A stretch of 62,214 nt of DNA from Pontibacter qinzhouensis (GTDB lineage: Bacteria > Bacteroidota > Bacteroidia > Cytophagales > Hymenobacteraceae): positions 1 to 62,214 of the forward strand of contig NZ_VRTY01000029.1 of assembly GCF_008017455.1 (NCBI RefSeq). Reading direction: 5' to 3'. Positions 47,009 through 56,600 of this stretch are shown one piece after another; within the stretch, counting starts at the first letter, position 1; each line of letters opens with the position of its first letter. Below the pieces are notes generated by a model. It had not been told where the DNA came from. It did not search any database and saw nothing but the letters and a program-made list of their open reading frames with translations. Position numbers and translations under genes: made by a program.

Positions 47009-47800
47009 ATGATATTAAAGCAATTTGACCTGACCGGAAAAGTGGCCTGGATAACGGGCGGCACACATGGCTTAGGTATGGCCATGGCCATGGCACTTGG
47101 CGAAGCAGGTGCCACTGTGGTTGTAAATGGAAACTCCTCGCAAGAGAAAATAGACCAGGCATTAGAAGCTTACAAGGCAGCCGGCATAAAGGCATACGGC
47201 TACCGCTGCAACGTTACCGACCAGAAGCAGGTAACAGAGCTGGTGGCCACTATCGAGCAGGAGGTAGGCCCTATCGATATCCTGGTGAATAACGCTGGCA
47301 TCATCAAGCGCATTCCGTTGGTAGATATGCCCCTAGAAGAGTGGAAAGAAGTAATTGATGTGGACCTGACCTCGCCTTTTATTGTAACGCAGGCCGTTAT
47401 TAAAGGCATGATTGCGCGCCAGCAGGGTAAGGTTATAAACATTTGCTCTATGATGAGTGAGCTGGGCCGCCAGAACGTAGGTGCTTACGCAGCTGCCAAA
47501 GGTGGGCTTAAAATGTTGACCAAAAACATGGCAACAGAGTGGGCAAAATTTAATATACAAGTAAATGGTTTAGGCCCGGGTTACTTTGCGACCTCACAAA
47601 CTGCTCCTATCCGGGTAGATGGTAATCCTTTCTTCGAGTTCATTAACAACCGCACACCGGCCGGCAAATGGGGCGAGCCCGACGAACTGGGAGGTGCCAT
47701 TGTATTTCTGGCATCGCAGGCAAGCAACTTTGTAAACGGCCAGATCCTGTACGTAGATGGTGGCATACTGGCAACCATCGGGAAGCCGGCAAACGAGTAG
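47009..47800 (+). CDS. kduD: 2-dehydro-3-deoxy-D-gluconate 5-dehydrogenase
   Basis: A 263-aa short-chain dehydrogenase. The coenzyme motif TGGTHGLG (16-23), NNAG (94-97) and the catalytic Y160-xxx-K164 in GAYAAAKGGLKML are all present. KduD reduces DKII to KDG using NADH. The paired position after kduI and the family pattern (GKVAWITGGTHGLGMAMAMALGEAGA) support the call. It is followed by an 18-bp-TIR element and then a terminator (48191-48229). Confidence 0.96.
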   Translation: MILKQFDLTGKVAWITGGTHGLGMAMAMALGEAGATVVVNGNSSQEKIDQALEAYKAAGIKAYGYRCNVTDQKQVTELVATIEQEVGPIDILVNNAGIIKRIPLVDMPLEEWKEVIDVDLTSPFIVTQAVIKGMIARQQGKVINICSMMSELGRQNVGAYAAAKGGLKMLTKNMATEWAKFNIQVNGLGPGYFATSQTAPIRVDGNPFFEFINNRTPAGKWGEPDELGGAIVFLASQASNFVNGQILYVDGGILATIGKPANE

Positions 47801-47815
47801 TTAGTACATAGCTTT

Positions 47816-48179
47816 AACCCAAGTTGTGCGGTAGTAGCGAAAAAAAGATTCATTTTCTGTCATCCCCATTTGTCATCCCTTTTGGATCTTGTGGGCGAGA
47901 TCCAAAAGCAGTGGCTACTGGCTTTTTAGTCTAAGTTCCTATAGCTGCTGTTTCAGCTTTGACAGCAGCAGCCATTTGTTGTATTTCCTGCTTTCTTGTT
48001 CTTTTGTCTTAATACGAAAAGAACTAAAAAAATCAAGAAAATAGAAATCGAGGGGCCCTTCCCTTACTCGCTGACAGCTCAAACAGTCTATATTCATTTA
48101 GTGCACTGGGCAAAGATGGTCGCGCTGTTGTTGCCAGTCGCAAAATAATTAGAAAAGCAGTTACCGCACAACTTGGGTT
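47816..48179. mobile_element. 364-bp MITE-like element with perfect 18-bp terminal inverted repeats
   Basis: AACCCAAGTTGTGCGGTA (47816-47833) reappears exactly inverted at 48162-48179. The interior has no ORF of note. It starts 15 bp after the kduD stop and ends 11 bp before the terminator, so it has separated kduD from its terminator. No target duplication is clear. The parent transposase is not in the window. Confidence 0.65.
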
Positions 48180-48190
48180 GATTTTAACAT

Positions 48191-48229
48191 AAAAGCCTCT
48201 CTTTCTGCTAGAAGGAGGGGCTTTTTTTG
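48191..48229 (+). terminator. Terminator likely belonging to kduD
   Basis: AAAAGCCTC (48191-48199) pairs with GAGGGGCTTTT (48214-48225 region) with mismatches, followed by T7. It lies 390 bp after the kduD stop because of the intervening element. Confidence 0.75.
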
Positions 48230-48279
48230 TGCCCTGTGGTACAGCAGGAGCGCTAGTTATGGCAGGTTATACGGGGCAG

Positions 48280-48336
48280 ACCCTTGACTAATTTCTGATC
48301 AAAATCCTTCTGAAGGCTATTTTTATTCAAATAATT
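48280..48336 (-). repeat. 57-bp-family dispersed repeat, full copy
   Basis: Minus-strand reading: AATTATTTGAATAAAAATAG, CCTTCAGAAGG, TTTT, spacer, TCAAGGGT; 57 bp. It lies between convergent genes. Confidence 0.92.
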
Positions 48337-48363
48337 GATAAGATGCAGTAATAGGCGCTGCAC

Positions 48364-49512
48364 TTACAGCGCAACAAGCCGTTCGGCAGCTTTGCGTAAG
48401 GTTTCTTCAGACTTGGCGAAGCAGAAACGCAGGAATTTGTTATCTGTTTTATCGTGGTAAAAAACGGAAACCGGAATGGCGGCAACACCAATTTCGCGGG
48501 TGAGGCGTTTGGCAAACTCCAGGTCGTGCTCCTTCGAAATGGCCTCATACCTGGCAAGCTGAAAGTAAGTGCCCGACGAAGGAAACACCTGGAACCGCGA
48601 TGGCTCCAGCAACTGGCAGAAAAGGTCGCGTTTGGCCTGGTAAAAAGCCGGGAGCTGCAGGTAATGGTCTTCCTGGTCGAGGTAATCGGCGAGGGCCAGC
48701 TGCATGGGTGTAACGGTGCTGAAGGTGAGGAACTGGTGCATTTTGCGCAGCTCCACTGTAAGCGCAGGCGGAGCAATGGTATACCCGATTTTCCAGCCGG
48801 TGGTGTGGTAGGTTTTGCCGAACGACGATATGGCAATGCTCCGTTCGCGCAGCGAAGGATGCCGCAACACGCTGCTGTGCAGGTCGCCATCAAATACCAT
48901 GTGCTCATATACCTCATCGCTGATCACCAGAATATCGGTGCCGTCTATAATATTGGCCAGCGTTTCCATGTCGTGGTGCGTTAGAACAGCACCGGTTGGG
49001 TTATGAGGCGTGTTTATGATGATGGCGCGGGTACGGGAGCAGATGCGTTTCTTTACCAGGTTCCAGTCTATATGAAAATCGGGTACTACCAGCGGCACAT
49101 GTACCGGAATGCCACCAGCCAGTCGTATGGCCGGAATGTAAGAATCGTAGCAGGGCTCCAGCACGACCACCTCATCTCCTGGTTTTACGATGGCGGCAAT
49201 AGCTGCAAACAAAGCCTCTGTGGCACCAGATGTTACGGTTACTTCGCGCTCCGGGTCTGGCAGGTAACCGTACAGCAGCTGTGTTTTCAAACTGATCTTT
49301 TCGCGGAGTTGTAGCACTCCCGGCATAGGGGCATACTGGTTAAAGCCTGCACGCATGTACTTGGTAACCAGCTCCACCAGCTCCTCAGGGCAGTTAAAAT
49401 CGGGGAACCCTTGCGAAAGATTAATGGCCCGATGCTCCGTTGCCAACCCCGACATAACTGTAAAAATGGTCGTGGTAATATCCGGCAACTTACTGGAAGG
49501 ATAGTTTATCAT
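48364..49512 (-). CDS. Methionine/aromatic aminotransferase (YbdL-like, PLP fold type I)
   Basis: A 382-aa cytoplasmic aminotransferase. It aligns by eye along its whole length with E. coli YbdL (386 aa): SKLPDITTTIFTVMSGLATEH, INLSQGFPDFNCPEELV, NQYAPMPGVLQLREKIS, the PLP-phosphate strand VTSGATEALFAAI and EPCYDSYIPAIRLAGG. The Schiff-base K233 is in ISSFGKTYHTTGWKIGY, and the C-terminal CFAKSEETL is conserved. YbdL has a methionine preference and belongs to the methionine/kynurenine aminotransferase group, so a role in methionine or aromatic amino-acid metabolism is likely. It is transcribed alone. Confidence 0.93.
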   Translation of the reverse strand: MINYPSSKLPDITTTIFTVMSGLATEHRAINLSQGFPDFNCPEELVELVTKYMRAGFNQYAPMPGVLQLREKISLKTQLLYGYLPDPEREVTVTSGATEALFAAIAAIVKPGDEVVVLEPCYDSYIPAIRLAGGIPVHVPLVVPDFHIDWNLVKKRICSRTRAIIINTPHNPTGAVLTHHDMETLANIIDGTDILVISDEVYEHMVFDGDLHSSVLRHPSLRERSIAISSFGKTYHTTGWKIGYTIAPPALTVELRKMHQFLTFSTVTPMQLALADYLDQEDHYLQLPAFYQAKRDLFCQLLEPSRFQVFPSSGTYFQLARYEAISKEHDLEFAKRLTREIGVAAIPVSVFYHDKTDNKFLRFCFAKSEETLRKAAERLVAL

Positions 49513-49570
49513 GAGGGAATAATATTTAACACTTCAATATAAGTGAATACTCCCAAATTTGCAGTGAAAC

Positions 49571-50158
49571 TTATAGAAGCGTATGAATAAGTTGTTGTAC
49601 TACGGGTACAGCTTCCTGTTCAAACCAGGGGTTTCGCGTAAGCCAGAACTGGTTGCGGGGCGATGGGTGGGGCAAGGGCATAAAGGCAGGCAGGTACTCG
49701 TGCCACTTTGCCACTGTTTCGGTAAGGGTTGGTTTGGCGCGGCTTCCTAAAAAGTAGTCCTGTGCATATTTGCCTACCAAGAGCGTCAGCTTTACTTTTG
49801 GCAGATGAGCCAGCAGTTGCTGGTGCCAGTGCTGCGCGCACTCAGGCCGTGGCGGCAGATCACCGCTTTTTCCTCTGCCGGGGTAACAGAAGCCCATCGG
49901 TATAATAGCTACTTTCGTTTCGTCGTAGAATATTTCATCTTCGATGTGCAGCCACGCACGCAGGCGTTTTCCGCTTTGGTCGTTCCAGGGGATGCCGCTG
50001 GCGTGCACTTTTGTGCCGGGTGCCTGCCCCACAATTAACACACTCGCACTGGCCGATGCCCTGAGAACGGGGCGCGGACCCAGGGGCAGGTGTTCTGCGC
50101 AAAGGCGGCAGCTACGCACCTGCTGCAGTAGTAAGTCGAGTTCGGTTGTGGCTGGCAT
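49571..50158 (-). CDS. Uracil-DNA glycosylase family protein
   Basis: The start at 50158 (MPATTELDLLLQQVRSC) gives 195 aa; an upstream extension of 20 residues is possible. Family signs are VRSCRLCAEHLPLGPRP, the motif VLIVGQAPGTKVHASGIPW (GQAPG), WNDQSGKRLRAWL, and the C-terminal HPSPRN in LPLPHPSPRNQFWL, with the catalytic-loop His. It resembles the group sometimes called UdgX/type IV-V-like family (COG1573). Cysteines in RSCRLC and IPMGFCYPG could hold a cluster. It likely removes uracil or related damage from DNA. Confidence 0.88.
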   Translation of the reverse strand: MPATTELDLLLQQVRSCRLCAEHLPLGPRPVLRASASASVLIVGQAPGTKVHASGIPWNDQSGKRLRAWLHIEDEIFYDETKVAIIPMGFCYPGRGKSGDLPPRPECAQHWHQQLLAHLPKVKLTLLVGKYAQDYFLGSRAKPTLTETVAKWHEYLPAFMPLPHPSPRNQFWLTRNPWFEQEAVPVVQQLIHTLL

Positions 50159-50624
50159 ACAGGCTGCAAAGATACAGCGTATTTGGCAATTCTTAAGTTT
50201 CCTGCCCCAGGCAGACATTTAACAGTATCGCTTTCGATGGTATTTCTGCTTTGCCCTGACGCTCGCAGGAGCTGCGCATACTGCGAGGTCTTAGTTGTTC
50301 CGCCTCTTTATTGTCGCAATAACTGTTCATTGTTTTCCACTTAAATTATTGGGGCCAACCTGCGCGGTTATCAGAATGCTACTTTTACTATTTCCATCTC
50401 CTTACTTTTGTCATCTTATAAAGATCGAGTGGGCGAGAGCCATCAACAAAGGCTGATGGTTTGGCTGTATAAGTTGGCATTGCTGCTGCATAACTCTTTA
50501 TCAGGCTGAAGCTGTTTAATAACCTGATTTTTTGGTGTTTTCACCTTAATATCATATTCATTTGGCTCAGAATAACCTGTTGTTACCTGCCGCAATTAAG
50601 TAAGGGGTAGCTATCGCACAACCG
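50159..50624. other. Intergenic region without supported gene
   Basis: About 470 bp between the glycosylase gene and the 57-bp repeat copy at 50625. It contains a weak hairpin (GCCATCA / TGATGG near 50439-50459), no ORF with family support, and no other clear structure. Confidence 0.45.
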
Positions 50625-50682
50625 AATTATTGTAATCAAAACAGCCTTCCAGAGGGTTTTGGGTCGTTTAAATGCCAAGGGT
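50625..50682 (+). repeat. 57-bp-family dispersed repeat, full copy
   Basis: AATTATTGTAATCAAAACAG, CCTTCCAGAGGG, TTTT, spacer, CCAAGGGT; 58 bp. It lies upstream of the outer-membrane-type gene at 50800. Confidence 0.88.
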
Positions 50683-50799
50683 ATGTACCACAACTTTAAG
50701 GCGGCTCAGGCGCAGGTGTAGCGGGTGGCCAGGTGGTGCGGTGGAGTAACGGCTATAGAAAAACTAACTTTACAGTTGGCAAGCAGTATAAGCAGAAAT

Positions 50800-51387
50800 A
50801 TGTTTCGGATCTGGTTTACGTTATGGCTTTTGGTTTTAAGTGTGCTGCCGCTTACAGAAAATAAGGCGCAGCAATATACCGAGTTCAGAAACTCTGTTAC
50901 GGTAAAGGCTTTCGGGCTTTCGGTGCATTTAAAGGAGAGTCCATATCCAGAAATCTTCCCGAACAGGCTCGACAACAAAGGCTACACCACGCTAAACTTT
51001 GGAGGTATTATTGGCTACGACCGTTTTCTGGTTCGCAACGATATAAGTGTACGGGTAGAGCAGGGGTTCTACGCCGATTGTGCCGCCTCTATGGCAGGCT
51101 TCTCGCATGTTGGGTTTCGGGCTAAGATTTTCAGGAGCGGCAGGCACTCTGTAAACGGTGGCATAGGCCCCACCTTGGTTTACCGCCACGACTGGAACCG
51201 GCTGGAGCAGTACATAGACGATGGCTATTTTAAAAAGCGTGGCGACTGGCAATACAAGTTCTACTGGTATGGTGGTGAGTTTGAGTATAACTACCAGCTC
51301 TCAGCACAAAACGACCTGTCGCTTACGCTCATCCCCGGTATACCAGAACTAATCTCCATCGGAATTGGCTTCAGAAGAAGGTACTGA
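50800..51387 (+). CDS. Exported beta-rich protein, likely small outer-membrane barrel
   Basis: The start at 50800 (MFRIWFTLWLLVLSVLPLTENKAQQ) gives 195 aa with a signal peptide; the 25-residue upstream extension lacks one. The mature part alternates polar and aromatic residues in strands: SVTVKAFGLSVHLKES, YTTLNFGGIIGYDRFLVRNDISVRVEQGFY, HVGFRAKIFRSGRHSVNGGIGPTLVYRHDW, YKFYWYGGEFEYNYQLSAQNDLSLTLIPG and a final IGIGFRRRY. This suits a small barrel. No family was recognised. A strong convergent terminator follows its stop. Confidence 0.7.
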   Translation: MFRIWFTLWLLVLSVLPLTENKAQQYTEFRNSVTVKAFGLSVHLKESPYPEIFPNRLDNKGYTTLNFGGIIGYDRFLVRNDISVRVEQGFYADCAASMAGFSHVGFRAKIFRSGRHSVNGGIGPTLVYRHDWNRLEQYIDDGYFKKRGDWQYKFYWYGGEFEYNYQLSAQNDLSLTLIPGIPELISIGIGFRRRY

Positions 51388-51397
51388 AAAGCTATGG

Positions 51398-51434
51398 AAC
51401 ATAAAAGACCAGAGCGTGTCTGGTCTTTTATGTT
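51398..51434. terminator. Bidirectional terminator between convergent genes
   Basis: Perfect 16-bp arms (AACATAAAAGACCAGA, 51398-51413, with 51419-51434), 5-nt loop. It overlaps the stop of the disordered-protein gene on the minus strand. Confidence 0.88.
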
Positions 51435-51879
51435 AGTCTCGTCTGCGGCGTCTGTCTTCTTCTTCCCAATCTCTGAACTGCCTGTTGTAGCGTCTGCGCA
51501 GTTCTTCTTCGCGCAGTATATAATCATCCTGATGCCAGCGGTCTTTGGCAAACTGGTTATTCCTGTTAAAATTTTCGTCCTGCTGCTGGTGCCTTGGGTC
51601 TTGTTGCTGCCTGTACCTGTTCTGGTACCATTGCTCATACTCATCGCGCTGCTGGTCCGGGTGCTCCTGCCGCTGGTCAAACCGATCCTGATCGTTTTTT
51701 AACCGCCTGCGTTCGTCCAGCATGTCGTTGCGGGTGCTGTGCAAAGGAGGAACATCGTCGTTCCACCGGCTGCTGAAATCGTTAAAGTGCTCCTGGTTTG
51801 CAGGCCTAGGCCGTCGGTTTCTGGAGCCTTGCTGCCATCTCTCCTGATGGTTTCTATGGTCGTCTTCCTCGTTGTGCAT
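51433..51879 (-). CDS. Highly charged disordered protein (Arg/Gln/Asp-rich)
   Basis: A 148-aa protein with almost no hydrophobic residues: strings of Arg, Asp, Gln, Glu, His and Asn (DERRRLKNDQDRFDQRQEHPDQQRDEYEQW...). It has no signal peptide and no domain. The composition suits an intrinsically disordered, hydrophilin-like protein. The next minus-strand gene has the same style, so the two may be related or functionally similar. The coding claim rests on a long open frame with a biased but consistent composition, and a shared terminator at its stop. Confidence 0.6.
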   Translation of the reverse strand: MHNEEDDHRNHQERWQQGSRNRRPRPANQEHFNDFSSRWNDDVPPLHSTRNDMLDERRRLKNDQDRFDQRQEHPDQQRDEYEQWYQNRYRQQQDPRHQQQDENFNRNNQFAKDRWHQDDYILREEELRRRYNRQFRDWEEEDRRRRRD

Positions 51880-52256
51880 CCTGATTTCTTTTTTAGGTTC
51901 TGGAAAATATACGCGAGCTTTATCTTGCTTCAGAGCATGCTAAAAGTCTTCGTTTTACAAGACATGGTTTGCCATGCTCTTGTTTTGTACGGGTGCCTTT
52001 TAAGGATGTTTAAAGCTCCGGCCATTTTGAAATAACAGGCTAAAAAACTGAGCCGCGTTATAAGTAGCTTAAATATAAGTTAATATGAAATTAGACACAA
52101 ATGGTAGTCCATAAAAGTGTAGTGTTTCAGCAAATGCCTGGTGCTACGTTACTTGCCTTAGCAACACCTGAGCCTACGCAAGTGCTAAAAAACAAAAGCC
52201 AGCACGTTATGTACTGGCTTTTGTTTATGGTTGCCTGTAGCTCCATAAGCTATTGC
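51880..52256. other. Intergenic gap between two disordered-protein genes
   Basis: About 380 bp with a terminator (52190-52226) for the upstream disordered-protein gene. A 70-codon plus-strand frame at 52101 overlaps the next gene and has no family support. No 57-bp repeat is seen. Confidence 0.45.
52190..52226 (-). terminator. Rho-independent terminator after the 274-aa disordered-protein gene
   Basis: Perfect 13-bp arms (AAACAAAAGCCAG, 52190-52202, with 52214-52226), 11-nt loop; on the minus strand it ends in a TTTT run. It is 31 bp after the stop at 52257. Confidence 0.85.
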
Positions 52257-53081
52257 TTATCTTCGGTAGCGTTGGCTTCTGTCGGAGTCGTTGTAATAAT
52301 CGTCCCGGCCTGAATCTGTTTCGTCGGCCCAGCGCGGTCCGCCTTCGTAGCCCCGGTCGTAGCGCCTGTCGCGGTAAGGCTCAGATCCCATGCGCACTCT
52401 GTCACTTCCTTTTTCAGGTGCACGATAACGCTGGTTCCTGTCCTGGTAGTCGCGGTCATCGGCATGCATTATATCATTCCAGGTGTCGCGTATGCCTTCG
52501 CCCATGCGCTCAAAAAAACCGCGGTCATCGTGGCGTTGGTCTCTGTCTTCGTCTGGTGAGTAGCGGTTCTCGCGGTACCAGTTATGGGAGCCACTGCCAT
52601 AGCGGTAGTCGTCTTCTTTGTAGCGGCTACGCGAGCCAGGTCCTTCCCGATGGATGTTGTCTTTTTGGGTAGGTGGCTCGTTGTAATTACCTGGCTGAGA
52701 ACCGCTTATGCCGCCATAGCGGTTTTTCTGATTCTTGTTGTTGTAATTGTCGCCGTGGTTCAGGTAAGAGCCCTCGTTGCGGTAGGCACTGCTGCTGCGG
52801 GTGCCATAGTGTTCGCTTTGGCTGGGGTGCTGGCGTTGGTTATAGGAGTTGCTATGCGGAGCATCGCTGTTGTAGCTGTTCTTTCTGTCGTGGTCTTGTG
52901 CGCCTCTTTTGCTTGGGCCCGTATGGAAGTAAGAATCTTCGCCCCATTCCTGGTAGCTGGCTCTTCTTGGTTCATGGCGGTTTTCGTTCCGCTCCTGATC
53001 TTTCCGATATAATTCGCGTCCTACCTGCTGGTTGTCTCCACCACGGTTGCTATAGTTTCTATCTCGCTCGTTATGTTCCAT
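52257..53081 (-). CDS. Long disordered protein rich in Arg, Asp, Tyr, Gly and Ser
   Basis: The start at 53081 gives 274 aa; an 8-residue upstream extension is possible. The sequence is dominated by polar and charged residues with many Tyr and Gly (NERDRNYSNRGGDNQQVG, YGTRSSSAYRNEGSYLNHGD, RSRYKEDDYRYGSGSHNW). One folded-looking segment, GFFERMGEGIRDTWNDIMHADD (about 190-211), resembles the short helix found in stress-related charged proteins. No signal peptide or membrane span. It may be a hydrophilin or condensate-forming protein; function is not known. Confidence 0.6.
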   Translation of the reverse strand: MEHNERDRNYSNRGGDNQQVGRELYRKDQERNENRHEPRRASYQEWGEDSYFHTGPSKRGAQDHDRKNSYNSDAPHSNSYNQRQHPSQSEHYGTRSSSAYRNEGSYLNHGDNYNNKNQKNRYGGISGSQPGNYNEPPTQKDNIHREGPGSRSRYKEDDYRYGSGSHNWYRENRYSPDEDRDQRHDDRGFFERMGEGIRDTWNDIMHADDRDYQDRNQRYRAPEKGSDRVRMGSEPYRDRRYDRGYEGGPRWADETDSGRDDYYNDSDRSQRYRR

Positions 53082-53191
53082 TGCTTTATTTTTAGGTAAA
53101 TGCATTTGTTGCTCACCGCATTAGCGGTTACCCTTTTTACGGCATTTCGGGCGCAGAGTTAAACGCAGGCGCAAGGAGTCATAAACGCAGA

Positions 53192-53218
53192 AAGGCGCCC
53201 TGGTTAAAAAGGCGCCTT
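53192..53218 (-). terminator. Terminator after the receiver-protein gene
   Basis: AAGGCGCC (53192-53199) pairs with GGCGCCTT (53211-53218), 11-nt loop, 26 bp after the stop at 53244, with a TTTC tail on the minus strand. Confidence 0.75.
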
Positions 53219-53243
53219 CTCTCTTCAGCAAACCAACAGGCTC

Positions 53244-53651
53244 CTAAAAGTATTCCGACATAATTTCCCGTACGTCGGCTTCGGCCAGTGGCTTGGAGTA
53301 ATGTTTCCGAACATCAGGGTATTTTTTTAGCCGCTCCAGGTCGTAAAAACTTGCCGATGAGGTTAGCATGAGCATCACAATGCGGCTCTTTTTACGATCA
53401 TCGAACTTCTGGTATTCCTCCAGAAACTCAAATCCATCCATCACAGACATCTTAATATCAACAAAGATCAGATCCGGGTACGGATAATCTTCTGCTCCCT
53501 GAAAAGCGTTTGTCAGGTAATCCAGTGCTTTCTCTCCGTCTGTCACCACCCGAATGTCATCGGCCAGATCCATGCGCGAAAGCAGCCGGTGGTTCAGGTA
53601 ATTCGTGGTATCGTCATCGTCGATTAGCAAAATGGTTTTAAGCGGCTTCAT
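53244..53651 (-). CDS. Receiver-only response regulator
   Basis: A 135-aa CheY-like protein without an output domain. The acidic pocket is D11-D13 (ILLIDDDDTTNYLN), the phospho-acceptor is D65 in LIFVDIKMSVMDGFEFL, with the Thr/Ser switch in MLMLTSSAS and Lys in HYSKPLAEADV. The stop of the large PAS kinase is only 21 bp upstream, so the two are co-transcribed and likely form a kinase-receiver pair. The output could be protein-protein contact. The downstream target is unknown. Confidence 0.92.
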   Translation of the reverse strand: MKPLKTILLIDDDDTTNYLNHRLLSRMDLADDIRVVTDGEKALDYLTNAFQGAEDYPYPDLIFVDIKMSVMDGFEFLEEYQKFDDRKKSRIVMLMLTSSASFYDLERLKKYPDVRKHYSKPLAEADVREIMSEYF

Positions 53652-53672
53652 ATGTTTTATTTTACTGCTGGG

Positions 53673-56600
53673 TTAGACTAAATCTTTCTTCTGGTTAAAA
53701 TAAAGGTAAAAAGTGGTTCCCTCGTTTAATGTGCTTTCTATATTAATGTATCCTCCACTGTTGGTAATTAACCTGTTTACAATGTATAATCCAAGTCCGG
53801 AGCCATTTACATGGTTATGAAAACGCTTAAACATCTGAAACAGTTTGTTCTGGTGTTTGTTCATATCGATGCCCAACCCGTTGTCTTGCACTATTAACTC
53901 TATAAAATCGCCGCGCACAGAGGTTTTCAGGCTTATTTCGGCAGCCCGGTTATGGTCGCGGTATTTTATGGCGTTGCTGATGAGGTTGTAGATAATGCTT
54001 TTCAGGTTTGCCCTCGAAAAGGCAATGGCCGGTGCCTCACTAAAGTCGGTGGTCAGGCGCGTTCCGGTGTTCTGCATGGTTTCCTGAATGCTCTCGAGTA
54101 CATCGTTTGTAAGGGCCACCAGGTCAACCAGTTCCAGGTCGCGCTCATTGTTTTTCTGCACCTTTACTACCTCCGACAGCTCATGAATGGTATTATGGAT
54201 CTGCCGCAACGATTTGTTGAACATTCCGATCATTTTCTGTGCATCCGGGTCGCTGAACTCTATGTTGCCGGTAAGCTCCTCAAATATACTTGCCATGTTT
54301 ATAATGGGCAGCTTAAGGTCGTGCGAAGCCGTGTACACAAAGCTGTCGAGGTCGTAATTAATGCGTTTTAGCTCCAGGTTCTTTTCCAGTAGCTCCTCTT
54401 CGGCTTTTTTATGATCTTCTATGTCGGTGCAGGTGCCGAACCATTTCACAATGTTTCCGTGCTCATCGTGCATGGGCATGGCTTGTGCCAGAAACCAGCG
54501 GTATGTGCCATCGTTTGTGTTCTGGAAGCGATACTCTATTTCGTAGAACTCACCGGTACGGAGCGAATGCTGCCACCTTTCCCAGGCCCGTGGGCGGTCG
54601 TCGGGGTGTAATACGGAGTTCCAGGTAAAGCCAATGCTATCTTCCAGCGAAAGGCCGGTGTACTCCGTCCAGCGTTGGTTAAAATAATCGTGGAAGCCGG
54701 TAGGGTCGGTGGTCCAGATAATTTGAGGAATAGACTCGGCCAGAAACCGGAATTGCTTCTCCGATCGTTCCAGTTCTTCCTGTAGCTGTATCTGGTCGTG
54801 TATATCGGTGGCGGTGCCAAACCATTTTGTAATACGCCCCTGCTCGTCGCGCATGGGCTGGGCACGCGCCAGAAACCAACGGTAATCTTCGGTGGCGACA
54901 TTGCGCAGGCGCAGGTGACGATTAAATGGCTCACCGGTGTGCACGCACTCTAACCAGGTAGAAATAGTGAGCTGCTTATCGTCGGGGTGCAAGGCATGTG
55001 TCCAGCCAAAGTTTTTGCTGTTCTCCAGCGGTATGTGGGTGTACTGGTACCAGCCTTTGTTAAAATAATCGATGGTGCCATCGGGGTTGGCGCTCCACAC
55101 TATCTGCGGAATAGACTCAGAAAGGAACCGTAACTTCCTGGAGGTTTCTTCCAGTGCCAGCAAGGTCTGTTTGCTGTCTTCGATATCGGTATGAGAGCCG
55201 ACCCATTTGGTAATAGTGCCGGAAAGGTCGCGCAGTGGTATGGCGCGTGCCAGGAACCAACGGTAGGAGCCATCTTTGCCAGACTTCCAGCGACTCTGGA
55301 TTGTAAAGGTGCTGCCGGTGGCCACACAGTGCAGCCATAAGTCTTTAGTTGTTTTTGCATCGGCTGGGTGAATAAATTTTTCCCAACCCCAATCTCTCAT
55401 CTCTTCCAGGTTAGAGCCGGTGTAGTCGAACCAGCGTTGATTGTAATAGTCTACCAGACCCTCGGGAGTGGTGGTCCAGGTCATGAGCGGCAGCGATTCC
55501 ATTACGATGCGGCTGTGGGCCACACTCTCCTGTAGCTTTTGCTCAATTCTGCGCCTCTCGGTAATATCGAGCATGGCACCGATCATGCGTACAGGGCTAC
55601 CTGTTTCGTCGTGCATCACGTAGCCATTATCCCGAATAATCAGGTATTGTCCTGAAGCGCAGCGGAACCGGTACTCATCGTGCCAGTAAGTGTTGCCGCT
55701 ATCTATTACATCATGAATCGAAGTCTGTACCCGATCCACATCATCGGGGTGTATTCTTGATGTCCAGGAAATAGCTGTGGGCTCAATTTCTTCTTCGCGG
55801 TAGCCAAACAGGTTCTTAAAGCCATCGTTCCACCAGATTGAACTGTCGAGCAGGTTCCAGTCCCAGATAACGTCGTTAGTGGCTCTGGCAATCAGTTCGA
55901 ACCGCTCGTTGCTCTCTTTAAGCCGTGTGTCATGATCTTTTTGCCTGTTTAAGTCGATCATAGACCCGACCATGCGTGTGAGCTGGCCGGCATAGTTGTA
56001 CATAATATAGCTATGGTCGTACACGGCGGTATAGCTGCCATCAGCTTTCCGGTAGCGGTACTCCCCTTTCCAGAACCTGCTTCTGGTCTGCAGGGCATTG
56101 TGTATGCTGGATTGTATATAGGCTACATCGTCGGGGTGCACCAGTTCTTTCCAGGCCTCCAGGTCGTAGGTTAGCCGGCTATCGGGGTAGCCAAATATAT
56201 CTTTATAAGACTCACTGAACGTTAACCTGTTATTGTCCATGTCGGCTTCCCACACTGTGGCACCTACTGTTTTCGCCATCTGCAGCAGGTGCAGGTGGCT
56301 CGCCTGTGCCTCATGTTCTTTGGTGACGTCTTCTGTCACGTCCCGGAACTCTACTATTAGTAATGGCACTTCCTGTGTACTGCTCAGTAGCGGTTTAATT
56401 GTGATTTGCCAGAACTGTTTCCTGTTTCCGGTAGCCAGCAGGTAGAACGATAAAACTGGCAAGGTACATTCTTGCTGCTCCTGCATGGCATGTTGGCAAG
56501 CCTCTAAAAAAAGTTGCTGTATATCGCTTGTGTTGTTTGCTTTACTTTCTTCTTTAAAAACAGTGAAAAAGCTATTTCCTACTAGTTCGTTCTGTGTTCT

